Shown here piece by piece: positions 53,683 to 64,000 of a DNA stretch of 64,000 bases. Position 1 is the stretch's first letter. Each line of letters opens with the position of its first letter. The translations under genes and the position numbers were made by a program. The notes below the pieces were generated by a model. That model did not search any database and was not told the origin of the DNA. It saw only the letters and a program-made list of their open reading frames with translations. Source of the stretch: Metridium senile (Eukaryota; Cnidaria; Anthozoa; Actiniaria; Metridiidae); NCBI GenBank assembly GCA_949775045.1, contig OX459098.1, forward strand, positions 16,621,581 through 16,685,580, read 5' to 3'.

Positions 53683-54043
53683 CAGGGTTCGTACAGAATC
53701 CCCAGAGAAAATTTCCAAAACTTTTCCAAAACTTTTTCAGTCAAGATTAAAAAGAAAAAAAAAGAAAACATTTTTTTCTTTTTTCAAGTCTATTACTCAA
53801 AATTCCAAAACCACACAAGCGGGGGGGAAAAACAGGCATTGATTGCGGAAGGCAAAAAAATCATCAGCCGTTTTTTAATTACAACGAAAACAGTTCTTTG
53901 CAAGGTAGGAGCTGGGCAACTGACAAAAAATTCATAACTTTTCCATAGCCCAGCAGGTGAAAAAGGAATTTTCCAAAACTTTCCAGGTCCTGGAAAAATG
54001 CATTACCAATTTCCAAAACTTTCCAAAACCCGTACGAACCCTG
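53683..54043. mobile_element. Inverted-repeat element with CAGGGTTCGTAC ends
   Basis: The ends cagggttcgtac and gtacgaaccctg flank subterminal repeats of ttccaaaacttt on both sides. It lies 3' of the S28 gene. A 47-bp sequence (tctctatcattgcaaagctc through atgcaaag) stands directly before it (53636-53682) and directly after it (54044-54089). Confidence 0.75.
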
Positions 54044-54288
54044 TCTCTATCATTGCAAAGCTCAACGTTCGTCTCACTTAAATGCAAAGTCCCAGCTTCC
54101 TTTCAAGATTGTGCAGGGAGCTGTAAAGGAGACTATTACATTGCATCATATAACTAATTGACAGCTCACATTGTTGTGATACAGACTAAACAATATCATT
54201 TTATTTTATTAAATTTATTTAGTCGAGCATATTTTTTTAATTTAAGCATTGCTTAGAATAGGCAGAAGACAAATTATCAATTTTATGT

Positions 54289-54451
54289 ACGCCTAAATGC
54301 AAGAACGTTGTTCTGACTTTTGTCATTTAGAGCGAAAGGAATTAATTAAAAGACGAAAGAAGATCACTTGAGCTGAACTCATTCTTTTGTTATTTCTTTC
54401 TTACTAAATTATTCTTTTTTTCATGTGACAACCTTCTTGCAATTAGGTGTA
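54289..54451. mobile_element. MITE, family 1, copy 3
   Basis: The ends tacgcctaaatgcaagaacgttg and aaccttcttgcaattaggtgta are inverted repeats. Internal ggaattaattaaaagacgaa and agaagatcactt match the copies at 10436 and 41796. Confidence 0.75.
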
Positions 54452-54454
54452 TCA

Positions 54455-55050
54455 ATAATAGTTGTGCGAGTGTGCAAAGCACATTAAAAGTATTTAAAAT
54501 TGCAGGGTTCAGGGTTTTTTATTTGTGTTGTGTGCAACTTCTACCAGATAAAATTACAGTTTATTATAAATGTTAAGACACATTTAAGCTATAATAGACT
54601 ATATATTTAAAGTTAGATTTTTAAGACTAACAGTTTATTAATGTTAAGACACATTTAAGTTATAATCTAGACATATATTTAAAGTTAAGTAAGATTAACA
54701 GGGATTGTCTTAAATTTGAATTTTCTTTTTTACTTTATGAAACTTGTTAAACTTTCAACTTAATCAGACATAGTTTCATTTCAAGTCTAAAATGTGTCTT
54801 TGAATTGTGTTTATAAATTGCTTATAAATGCAAATTTTAAATAACTAATATATTTGTTTACTATCAATGTATCAATAAGTTGTGCTATTGATTTTATATC
54901 ACGTTACATTACTTTGTAGGCACATGTAAATGCAAATTTACAATAAGTAATATTTTTAATAAAACTTACATCAGTTTGTCAGAATTAATGTTTTTTATTG
55001 ACTGTCCAGGTTTTTACTAAATTAAATGTACAAATAAATATGTCACTTTT
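54455..55050. other. AT-rich spacer between convergent S28 and MRPS10 genes
   Basis: Contains a direct duplication (acagtttatta-aatgttaagac acatttaag, at about 54558 and 54628) and AATAAA-type signals on the minus strand for MRPS10. No gene. Confidence 0.45.
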
Positions 55051-57809
55051 TTAGCTTGTTGTCTTTGTTATTTTGTCCCCATCATGTGTTGATTGTCCTT
55101 TTAAAAACTCTAATGCTTCCAGTGGTGGTTTTAAATATTCAGGCATGCTCTCCAGCGCAGTGTGTTCTACACTCATACTTATTCCCTCTGGAAGATTACG
55201 CTGGATATACTCCAGGAATACATCAGAGGTATTGGACGTTAGATTCTTCAACTGTCAAGTTAAAAAAAATAAACCACATTACAAAGACATAAAGCACCTA
55301 TCAATGTCTTGTGTATGAGTATATGATCGTCACAGAGTAAAGCAATTAAAGTAATTGCAATAAGCCTGAAAAAAAATGTGAAAAAAATTCCTGTTGAAGT
55401 CCTGAATTTTTTTCGGGCTTCTATAATTGCAATTGCTTTACTCCGCGAAATCATATACTCGTACACAATTTAATAACCGTGGATCAGACCAACATATATA
55501 TCTATCAATGTCTTGCTCCAATGGGGGGAGTGCGGGTATACCCAGGGGCTATTGACATTTTTCATATCTCTTTGTCAATAGCCAATCTGGGGGACGTCAA
55601 ATTCATATACTTACTCATATATTTACTGTTGTGGACGCAGAAATTATTGTATTGTATTGTCAAAAAACACCGAGCAGCCCCAGGTACGGGCAAAGTTTAT
55701 GTTCAATAGCCCAACTTTGCCCGCACTCCCCCCATTGGGGCAAGACATTGATAGGTGCATAATAGAATAAAGAATCATGTGGGTTAGGGAAAACAAAGCA
55801 GAGTATACATCAAGTAATGTTTTTCACCCTATAAGAGTAACCAGCTCACAGCAATAATGTGGTTTTAATTATATGTTGTGTATTGGGGAAGGGCATAATG
55901 TTTGAGAGTAGTAGTCTGAGGAGGAGAAGAAGGGAGAATGAAAACCAACCAGCTGAATTCATTCATTTATTAAAATTTCACATGAAATTGCAGTCGCACA
56001 CAAGCAACTGCTAAAATGTTACTATTTCACAATCATTTATCTCAAAATCTAAACCAAGTTCCAAAAATTTTATTGCAAAAATGCTTAAGTAATTTTTCAT
56101 TGAAAGATAATTTTCCAATCTTGATTTTACAAAATGTCATGGGAATTTTTAATAGTTCATCAGTCTAGCGCATGCTCATAGAAATCTCCACTCTGCTTAC
56201 ATTTTGATCAAGGTTATTATTTAATAAGGAAGTATAACTGACTTACTTGTAGTAGTCTGGAATGTGTTCTTATCTCATACTGTGCTCTGTGTTTCTTGTA
56301 TATGTGAGGAGATTTGAGGAGTGTGTACCTCTCTTTTCGTGTTGGGAGTAGTATTCTGGAAAATTGAAACAAATATTAGTACAGGCCAGGCCAATTTGGA
56401 TTGGTCAACAGTCTGTATGATTGGCTAATGCTTCGACATGCACCCATTGTATGCTATGCTAAATTCTATTATGCAGTATAGTACCTTTTTGATATATCAA
56501 TATTGAGGATATTTGCAGCCCTAGTGACAAAGTGTGTGTAACTCTTGAGTACTGCTTCATCACTTCCTTTGACTTTGACGTTAACAAGAGAATATAGGGC
56601 ACTATCAATCATATCGCTGTCCTGTTGACACACACACAAAAAAAATTATGAGAATATAATGTCATCAATATGCAAATTGTTAATATCTTTCAACAAATAA
56701 CATAATTTAATAAGTGGACTGAAGTTGTTAATTCATTGTTTAGGCATGTTCCAATGAATTTAATAATTTTAGTGAATGGAAAACATGACCAACTGAATCA
56801 AGAATAAAATGATATCTAGTTTGATGTCTGTAGTTAACTACATGTTTAAAAATAAATTTGAAGTACACTCCCAAAAGTGGGATTGTCATTGTATAATTTA
56901 TATTACTCATTGCATCCAAGTAACTTGGAGTATAATAAAAAATAAGGAAATAACTATTTCAATTAATGTGTACAATATATGATAGTTCAATAACAAATAC
57001 ATATTTCCACATTTTAATGGGAATGTCAGTATTTGTTATTGAGGTTGGTGTTAACAGAGTTGAATCACACAATGTGTCATTTACAACAGGTCCCAGGAAA
57101 ACTGATGCCAATTCAATTGAATAACCATAAACAGAGTGTTGTTTTTTGTGCAAAAATTTAGGGCTTTTACCAACTCCACATGTATTACACAGAAAATAGC
57201 TAAATCCTTACATGAGGCTGAAAGACTGAGAATGATGCAATAAGCAAAACAGAAAATAAAGCTTCAAAATATTTAATCTGTAGATATAATAATAGTTTAA
57301 TTTTGATAAACTATGGGTTCATTTGTTTGGCTTCACACAGATTGTCCCTCACAAAACACAGAAAAACGCCTAGAAAGTAAGTTATAATAGTTTAAAATAG
57401 AAATTGAGTGAATATTAAATGCGAAGACATCAGACAACAACAACATAGCAACGTGAAGGCCACGTGATAAAGTGCTCTTGAGGTTAAAGTTCAACTTACA
57501 ACAGTTTGTGTTTGGGAAGAGCAATTTTGCGCTCTAAACCATGTCCCTAATCCAGAAATATAAGGAGCCAGTACCTGAAATAAGAAGGGCATGAGATAAT
57601 TAATATTCATGCTTTTTTTTTCACTTGTATGCAAAGAAATATGTCTATGTTCAAAAATTATGGCCGAGCATTTTATTGCCGGAAGGAAAAGACAGAAAAT
57701 GTTCGTAATTTACCTTTCTCTGTAAACTAATAGCTTGTTGATAGCACAAAGAAGATGTGCTGTGTGTCAATCCATTTAGTAAACGTTGTCCAACAGTTTT
57801 TAGAGCCAT
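55051..57809 (-). CDS. MRPS10: Mitochondrial ribosomal protein S10 (uS10m)
   Basis: Five exons on the minus strand: 57809-57714, 57574-57500, 56621-56485, 56355-56247 and 55251-55051. All GT-AG junctions are in phase, giving 205 residues, close to the vertebrate protein. The S10 core is clear: [19 protein letters not shown], then [31 protein letters not shown], and the mitochondrial tail [15 protein letters not shown]. The N-terminus ([17 protein letters not shown]) is basic and hydroxylated, as a mitochondrial import signal would be. The protein belongs to the head of the small mitoribosomal subunit. The gene shares a short divergent promoter with DNAJC24. Confidence 0.93.
55335..55443. mobile_element. 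Small palindromic MITE
   Basis: The arms gagtaaagcaattaaagtaatt and aattgcaattgctttactc form a near-perfect foldback with aagcctgaaaaa / tttttttcgggctt inside. It lies in MRPS10 intron 4. The text just before it (55293-55312) is one end of MITE family 3. Confidence 0.7.
55499..55760. mobile_element. MITE, family 3, copy 2
   Basis: The ends tatctatcaatgtcttgctcc and ggggcaagacattgataggtg match 44530-44776, including tattgacatttttcatatct and gggacgtcaaattcatatac. It lies in MRPS10 intron 4. Confidence 0.8.
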
Positions 57810-58088
57810 TTTTCGACTCTCAAACTGGACTTTGCTTCTTCCGCGCCGGTTGTAAAATGCAAGAGGAGTAAGGCGTTCCGCGTTAGCACATTATTCAAGT
57901 ACGCATCATATAACAAGGATTCTGATTGGATTGTTAACTAATACAACCAATCAGGAAAAGTCTTTTATTTTTTAGTTGAACCTAGGCTCTTTGACCGCAA
58001 ATTTTCAAGATGGCGGACGAACTGAGTTTTGTGGTTTTGTGAGAAAGTGTATTATATAATGGTGATTAATAGATGATATTAGCTTCTA
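57810..58088. promoter_or_regulatory. Divergent promoter between MRPS10 and DNAJC24
   Basis: The two start codons face away from each other across 279 bp. The interval has paired, oppositely oriented CCAAT boxes (gattggattg at about 57923-57932 and accaatcagg at 57946-57955), no TATA box, and CAAGATGGCGG at 58007-58017, which matches the YY1 core. These are typical elements of housekeeping bidirectional promoters. Use in this animal is inferred. Confidence 0.6.
58010..58042 (+). promoter_or_regulatory. Short upstream ORF ahead of DNAJC24
   Basis: ATGGCGGACGAACTG... ends in TGA after ten codons, 46 bp before the main ATG. Its context (A at -3, G at +4) is better than that of the main start (C at -3). 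Two further upstream ATGs occur: 58061 (five sense codons) and 58072 (eleven sense codons, overlapping the main start out of frame). If transcription starts upstream of these, they would reduce translation of DNAJC24. Confidence 0.45.
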
Positions 58089-58596
58089 ATGAACAAGCCA
58101 GTTGTTAATCATTATGATGAATTAGGAGTTTCATCGAAAGCTCCGCATGAAGAGATTAAAAAGGGCTATCAACAATTGGTTCTCAAGGTACCATGACGAT
58201 AAATGATTTTTTTTAGAAATACAGTAAACAAGCGCAGTTTAAAAAGAACCTTTATTTTTTTAAAGTCTGGCAAAAAGGTTCTTGTATAAAGGGGTACTTG
58301 TTGGTAATTTAGGCAAAACAGTTCTTAATTAGGTTCTTAATTGTTATAAAGGGGATATATTGTATGTTATTATTTCTTATTATAAGAATAATAAATAAGC
58401 TCGGTTTGGACTAACATTACATATAACTGTGACTTTAAACAAACAAATAAACAATCAACTTACAAATATTCACAACAGTAACTGTAAACAAAGATTTAAT
58501 AAGTGTATTATATTATTAATTTTTCCAATAAACTGTGTCAAGTAACTTCTGGGTTGTTTATCCTGTAATGTACGAGTCAAATCCAAAGGTGCCCAT

Positions 58597-58627
<31 letters not shown>

Positions 58628-61093
58628 GCAAACCCCGGGCATTTGACAAGACTTGGGTTCCGTATAGTGGGGAATTTGACGCCGATTAGCTACTTGAACG
58701 GGCGGGCATTTGACGAGTGTCGGCCATCTTTAAAAATACCCAGAAAGCATTGGAGTCCTAACCACAGGTAGCCCATGATCAGGCAAAAGTCACACGGGAA
58801 CGGAAACGAAAAGCAAAGAATTGATAGATAGTTTTTCCTTGTTATACACCTATCTCAAAAAACGTCAGAAAGAATTGGCGATTGACGAACAGCGATTGCA
58901 AAGGAGCTCTGGGTACTGTTCTTTCACAAGTAAAATTAAATTGACGAAATATAAATGCTTGTCTTTGTGTTTTAGAGTCGAAAAGTGCAAAGAAAATCCA
59001 AGTTCTTTCAGTTTTTAAGATAGATTTGTGAATTATATCGAGATCCATCTTTCGGTCGTGCAATCACCAATCAAAAATTGCCAATAACCATTCTCTTCTT
59101 CAACGTTTTTTGAAATTTCCCTTCATATTTGATTGTACAAGTTTTGTCCACCATATTCATGAGACGTCATGTAGTAGAAGGAAGTTTAAGTATTTTCTTT
59201 TCTACTTAAAGTAAAATTTGAGTTTATCACTGACTCGAGCTCGAGGGGCGGGCATTTGACCATTCTGTTGTTTCAATAGTGGGACATTTGACTGTTCAGT
59301 TTGCCCAGATGGTGGGGAATTTGACCAATTTTTTTTCAAAAAGTCAAATGCCCGGGGGTTTGCCCGGGGGGGGGATGGGCACCTTTGGATTTGACTCGTA
59401 CATAACCACATATGTATAAGAACCTGCTTGATCCTGTTTGGCTAAACAGGTTCTTATATTAAGGGTATTAAAATGGAAAATTTCTGCCAAGAGGTTCTTA
59501 ATCCACTAGGTTCTTAACTGCGGGTGTTTACTGTATTTCTACAATTATCCTGTAAATTTGTAAATTAAATTATTGAATTAAATTATCCTTGTTTTTTTAG
59601 GTTCATCCTGATAAAGTAGACTCAGGGCTTTCAGTTTCAGACCAGAAATGCAAGCTTGCTAAATATCATAAGATAAACAAAGCATGGAAAATTCTGGGAG
59701 ATGAGGAAAAACGGAAACAGTATGACAAAGGCTTGAGAGGTAGTATTAAATTGCTGGAACAAAATCTCTACACAAAAATATCATTTCAATTTGTTGAATG
59801 TATCTTTTCTTAATTCACTGAATAAACACACCAATGATAATAATAACTTTTTGCTGTGAATACTCCAGTCGGTGACTGTTTTTTTTTTTAACTTGTATTA
59901 TAGCCAGTCAGATTACAACATTAAGTTTTTTGTATCGGCCAATAAGATATCTCATTTATCTAAGAGTTAAAAAATCTTATTGTATACACATTGCAATCTG
60001 ATTGGTTAATAATTTTATGACAGTGATCACAGTTGGAGTGGATGTTCTGTCAAAGTCAAGGCGTGAATATTATTTACAATTTACTGCATTTATTTACTAC
60101 AACCTTGTCTGTTACTTCTTTATCCTTTTTTAGAACAAAGCCTTCTTCAAGAATGGCCAGTGAATGCAGAGGTGGATCTAGATGATATGGAGCAAAATGA
60201 AGGTATACAATCCCACCCACTTTATCATTTGATGATAGTTTCTGCTAAGTATTTAAGGCAATAAATTGGCCCAAATGAAATGTGTAGGTATTATCTTTAG
60301 ATAACATAAAAAATCGAGTAGTTTGATGTTTTCATGTGATTACAAGCAACAATAAATACTTGAAAATAACTTTCATATTTTTGAAAAGAATAATTGTAGG
60401 AGCCTTAAGTTGATAAATGTCAATTATAGACCTTTTCATGGATTTCTTCCACAACCTTAGCCTTGACAGCATGTAATATAATATTCTTTACAATTTGACT
60501 ACAGCTTGTGGTTATTTTAAGGAATGTACACATCATCAAACAATTGAAACATTAAGAATTTCACAGGCTGTGGTCAAATTCTAAAGAGTATATTAAAACC
60601 CTATTGAGGCTGAAGTTGTGAGAACCGTGAAAAGGTATATTGAAACTACTGTCAGTACTGGTAAAATGGTTGAAGTAACATTTGCTTTTAACAAATTTTG
60701 ATTTGGTTTTTGGTTTGAATATTATGCGAAAATTTATTTCTGTTTACGAATCAGAACTGTTACCTGTTCTTCTAAGTTGATAATCTTTTCTTTTCAATTC
60801 AAGAAAGGTAGCTTTTCCTGGAAATGCAGATGCAGCACTTGGCTTTATTTCTGTTTACAATCAGAACTGATGCCTGTTCCGAGTGCTAAGTTAATAATCT
60901 TTTCTTTTCAATTAAAGAAACAGGTAGTTTTTCCTGGAAATGCAGATGCAGTGGCGAGTACATCATAACAGAACAAGACCTAGAGAAGGGCCAGAATGTT
61001 GTGTGCTGTTCCATGTGTACATTGTGCATTAGGGTATTATATGCCATTGTCAGTGACCAAGATGAAGATGCTGAACAGGACCAGAATTTATGA
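58089..61093 (+). CDS. DNAJC24: DnaJ homolog subfamily C member 24 (DPH4), diphthamide biosynthesis
   Basis: Exons 58089-58187, 59601-59739, 60134-60202 and 60918-61093 join in phase at GT-AG sites, giving 160 residues. A J-domain fills residues 5 to about 80, with NHYDELGVSS, the HPD motif (VHPDKVD, first residues of exon 2) and KINKAWKILGDEEKRKQYD. The C-terminal DPH-type (CSL) zinc finger reads WKCRCSGEYIITEQDLEKG then VVCCSMCTLCIRV, which supplies the metal-binding cysteines. DPH4 partners the DPH1/DPH2 step of diphthamide formation on elongation factor 2 as an iron-binding J-protein. It is head-to-head with MRPS10. Intron 1 contains nested MITEs. Confidence 0.95.
58221..59535. mobile_element. 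Outer inverted-repeat element in DNAJC24 intron 1
   Basis: The ends tacagtaaacaagcgcagtt (58220 onward) and aactgcgggtgtttactgta (to 59535) are imperfect inverted repeats. Both arms carry several AGGTTCTTAA/AAGAACCT motifs. A second element (58571-59400) is nested within it. Confidence 0.7.
58571..59400. mobile_element. Nested element with TACGAGTCAAATCCAAAGG ends
   Basis: The left end tacgagtcaaatccaaaggt gcccatccccccc and right end ggggatgggcacctttggatttgactcgta are near-perfect inverted repeats. They are extended inside by gggcaaaccccgggcatttgac and its complement. The poly-C run at about 58607-58625 is part of the left arm. Confidence 0.82.
60733..60951 (+). repeat. Tandem partial duplication of the DNAJC24 exon 4 acceptor
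   Basis: 60733-60835 and 60844-60951 are about 85 percent alike by eye. Each covers the polypyrimidine tract, the acceptor and the first ~34 bases of exon 4 (tttcctggaaatgcagatgcag). The upstream copy also offers an acceptor (ttcaattcaag), but reading on from it gives Glu-Arg-stop. It is a decoy that would truncate the protein before the zinc finger. Confidence 0.85.
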
Positions 61094-61637
61094 TATAGAC
61101 ATTTATATCAATAGGAAGGGTTTTTCATCAATGCACAGACAGTCTAAATAATATTCACAGTATAATGAATAAACAGTATGTTTATTCTGTAAACAGTGTT
61201 TATCTTGTAAAAAGAAAAAAAGAAAAATTGTAACCTTCCCCCGATGGTTTATTCAAATAAAGACGATGATGAATGGTCAGATAAAGAAAAATAGAGCAAA
61301 ACAAAATAACTGTGAATTAATGACTATTAATATTTACTTTCAATTGTAAAATAGTTTATTTGATATTAGCTTTTTAAACATTTAAATAGTCAATTAAAAC
61401 TCTTTAAGACAAAACAGTCTAAAATGCTCATGATTTATGATATTTATCTAGATTGCACTTAGCCATCAGCCTTTTCAGAAGTCTGAGTCCAGAAGTACCT
61501 GTAATGATACTTTCAACAATCTCACAATGTTCTATTCTCTGCATTTAACCTCAAATTTATTTTGGCCTTTTTTGATTTGAATGATAACAAAAAGAACAAA
61601 GTTGACATCAAGCATGAATAAAGCATGCCAGGTACAT

Positions 61638-63936
61638 TTACTTAGGTCCCAACATATCTTCAGGTTTAACCCACTCATCAAACTGCTCACTGGTGAGAAT
61701 ACCAAGTTCAATAGCAGCTTCTTTAAGTGTAGTGCCTTCCTTGTGTGCCTTCTTTGCAATCTTTGCAGCATTGTCATATCCCACATGGGGATTCAAAGCT
61801 GTCACCAACATAAGACTTTCTCTCAGAAGTAAATCAATTCTCTTTCGATCTGCTTTAATACCAACCACACAGTTATCGGTGAAGGCCACACATGCATCAC
61901 CAATAAGGCGGACAGATTGTAGGACATTTCGGACCATCATTGGTTTGAAGACGTTCAATTCAAAATGGCCATTACTACCACCTATTGTCACAGCTGTCTG
62001 GTTACCCATTACTTGTGCTGCTACCATGGTGATGGCCTCACATTGGGTGGGGTTGACTTTACCTGTTATACAAAAGTAATGAGACCATATCTGAACATTA
62101 GAGTGAAAACACTATGAACATGAAATAGAATAGAATTGCTACTGTGTAATAGTTGTTATTTAGTGACTACTAGTCAAAGGCAAGTAAAGTTGCAATGAGG
62201 TATTGTGTTCTTTAGTATTTGATGTTGCTGGTTGAGCAATAGTGACACAAAATCACTATAATTACACCCTTTACGAGAAAGTTTGTCACCGTGAAAAGCA
62301 CACAAACTAGTGGCGCAAAGGATCATGGATCAGTTCAGAAATTAAACGTGCATTCGGAATGCCTCTCTTGTTGTTTGATAAGTCAAAGTGGACATTTCTC
62401 AATAACTTATATTGACAAGTGTAGCAATGTAGCCATGAAATCCCTTGCGTTCTAATAAAGTATACATAGGTAACCCATCATCCCCTGCGCTACTAGCTTG
62501 TAGGCTTTTCACATCATGGGTGACAAAGTTTCTCAGAAAGGGTATTATTATATAGTCACTAAATTATAAGAACTATTAGTAAATATTTTGGTATTATTTG
62601 AATGTTTTAGTGTTCTCTCTCTACTGTCAAGTTCCAGTAAAAAGTACTAATAAATGAACAAATGATGATGATGATGATGAAATATTCCTACCTGGCATAA
62701 TGCTACTTCCAGGTTCGTTTTCAGGTAATATTAGTTCACCAAGCCCACATCGTGGTCCAGATCCCAAGAACCTGATGTCGTTAGCAATCTTCATCAAACT
62801 ACAGGCTACCACATTGAGAGCACCATGAAGTTCTACCATGGCATCATGGGCAGCAAGGCCTTCAAACTTGTTGGAATTGCTAGCAAAAATATACAAGTGA
62901 TTGGTCAAGGAATGGATTAAATACAAAAATCAGTTGAGTGAAGAAATGTATAAAATATCAATTATAGAAAAAGAAACAAATTGACTACTATTAAAAATCA
63001 AACAATATGAATGAATCAATGACAAGATAAAGAAATGACTGATCAACTGATTTAAAAAATTAATAGACAACCCAATTTAAAAACTTTAACATATTATATA
63101 TGAGTAAATCAAACAAGCTTCCCTCAACTAGAAACTTGGCTATAGTATTCTATCTACCATTGAAGTTGTTTGTGTTCTACAGTGTAACCTCTTCAACAAG
63201 GCCACCAAAACAAATCTCTACAAATGTTTGATTTTATGATAATTTCATGAAATACATCACTATGCAATACATCAAGATTGAAAAGGAAACATCTTGACCT
63301 AATATAATTAAGTCTTGAGCAATAAGTTTACCTTGTAAATGGAAGCTTGGTGTACTCTGCTATCTTGGAAGACACTTTCTCTGCAAAACCTATCCTGGTA
63401 TTAAGACCAGTTCCTACTGCTGTTCCTCCAATAGCAAGCTCATACACTCTTGGTAAGGTAGCTTCAACACGTTTAATACCATTCTCAAGCTGTCTGGAAT
63501 AACCACTAAACTCTTGACCCAGTGAGAGTGGTGTGGCATCCTGTGACAAGACAATAGATTTCATCATCATCTACTGACAGTTTACTGTTCAACTCGCCGT
63601 ACCATAGTCACTTACAAAAACTTTTCATGAATTTTTGACATTATTTTGACATTTTTTTCATCTCAATGGACCAATTACAGACACCAAAGTTCATAAAGTC
63701 TCCACCTGTCGATACAAACTTGTACCTGATTGGTCCATTGAGATGGAAAAATGTCCAAAATTCATCAAATGAGTACCAACCTGTGTGTGTGTTCTTCCTA
63801 TCTTGATAATGTCTTTAAACTCCACAGCCTTATCATGGATAGCCCCATGAAGCTTTCTCAGTCCTGGAAGCAGGATATTGTTGACCTCAATGGCACATGC
63901 AACATGCATGGCGGTAGGGAAAGTATCGTTGGAACT
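61638..63936 (-). CDS. FH: Fumarate hydratase, C-terminal exons (gene runs past the right edge)
   Basis: Exons on the minus strand: 63936-63781, 63332-63540 (read 63540-63332), 62879-62692 and 62062-61638, in phase at GT-AG sites, giving about 325 residues. The first visible exon begins [13 protein letters not shown], so the mitochondrial targeting part and the first third of the enzyme lie beyond 64000. The catalytic and signature segments are present: [48 protein letters not shown] and the fumarase-family signature [16 protein letters not shown]. The end is [11 protein letters not shown], nearly the same as in vertebrates. The enzyme interconverts fumarate and malate in the citric acid cycle. 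No disabling change was seen. Confidence 0.96.
62146..62579. mobile_element. MITE in the last FH intron
   Basis: The left end taatagttgttatttagtgact and right end agtcactaaattataagaactatta are imperfect inverted repeats. Both arms continue with related but diverged text. No coding capacity. Confidence 0.6.
62930..63331. other. FH intron, AT-rich, nothing further recognised
   Basis: This is the intron between the FH exons ending at 63332 and beginning at 62879. No repeat end or ORF of interest was seen. Confidence 0.5.
63622..63770. mobile_element. Inverted-repeat insertion in an FH intron
   Basis: The arms ttttcatgaatttttgacat ... catctcaatggaccaatta and tgattggtccattgagatgg ... ttttggacatttttcc-type / gaattcatc are inverse and imperfect. 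A short unique loop (63680-63722) lies between them. Probably a small MITE. Confidence 0.6.
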
Positions 63937-64000
63937 CTGAAATAAAAATAAAGCAAATAATTAAAGATATGATTGTGTGTAGTGAAATTTTCATTTCAGG

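Noticed and set aside
61693..62079. 128-codon plus-strand frame opposite fumarate hydratase
   Set aside because: It is the antisense shadow of the well-supported FH last exon.

Overview
This window is animal nuclear DNA, most likely from a cnidarian. It is AT-rich and contains spliced genes with GT-AG introns, many small inverted-repeat transposons (MITEs) and long microsatellites. The cnidarian placement is an inference from a secreted PAN/apple-like + EGF + F5/8C gene family combined with this transposon-rich layout. The conserved genes alone would fit any animal. There are no prokaryotic features.

Layout. (1) Positions 1-9834 hold about 9.6 copies, apparently identical, of a 1,026-bp satellite. 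Each copy carries a fossil C-terminus of a LINE reverse transcriptase. (2) Positions 9835-13320 are gene-free and hold MITEs and diverged repeats. (3) Positions 13.9-40.3 kb are an inverted gene cluster. Two intact four-exon genes lie on the minus strand (A, 13902-18634; B, 20367-25948). They are mirrored on the plus strand by a 75-bp exon remnant (D, near 27.5 kb) and a frame-broken copy (C, 36229-40300). Each gene encodes a signal peptide, a PAN/apple-like domain, an EGF domain and a discoidin domain. The introns carry variable microsatellites and inserted elements, including a 5'-truncated LINE embedded in (TAA)n that looks R4/Dong-like. (4) Inside this cluster, at 28313-35620, sits the most striking object: a 7.3-kb DNA transposon. 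It has near-identical ~0.9-kb terminal inverted repeats and an intact three-exon gene for a 1,163-residue transposase-like protein. It is flanked by a 6-bp target duplication, which is confirmed by the empty homologous site upstream of gene A. I cannot place it in a named superfamily.

(5) From 42.8 kb onward lie ordinary conserved genes. They are a ten-exon S28 serine peptidase (PRSS16/K12H4.7-like, plus strand), mitochondrial ribosomal protein S10 (minus), the diphthamide-synthesis cofactor DNAJC24/DPH4 (plus, head-to-head with MRPS10 across 279 bp), and the C-terminal exons of fumarate hydratase (minus, running off the right edge). Their introns hold many MITEs, a piggyBac relic and GATCTT-rich minisatellites.

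The conserved genes do not form one pathway. MRPS10 and fumarate hydratase are mitochondrial, DNAJC24 acts on elongation factor 2 modification, and the S28 peptidase is secretory or lysosomal. Exon boundaries below were derived by reading splice sites and checking codon phase across every junction. Exact microsatellite copy numbers and percent identities were not computed.
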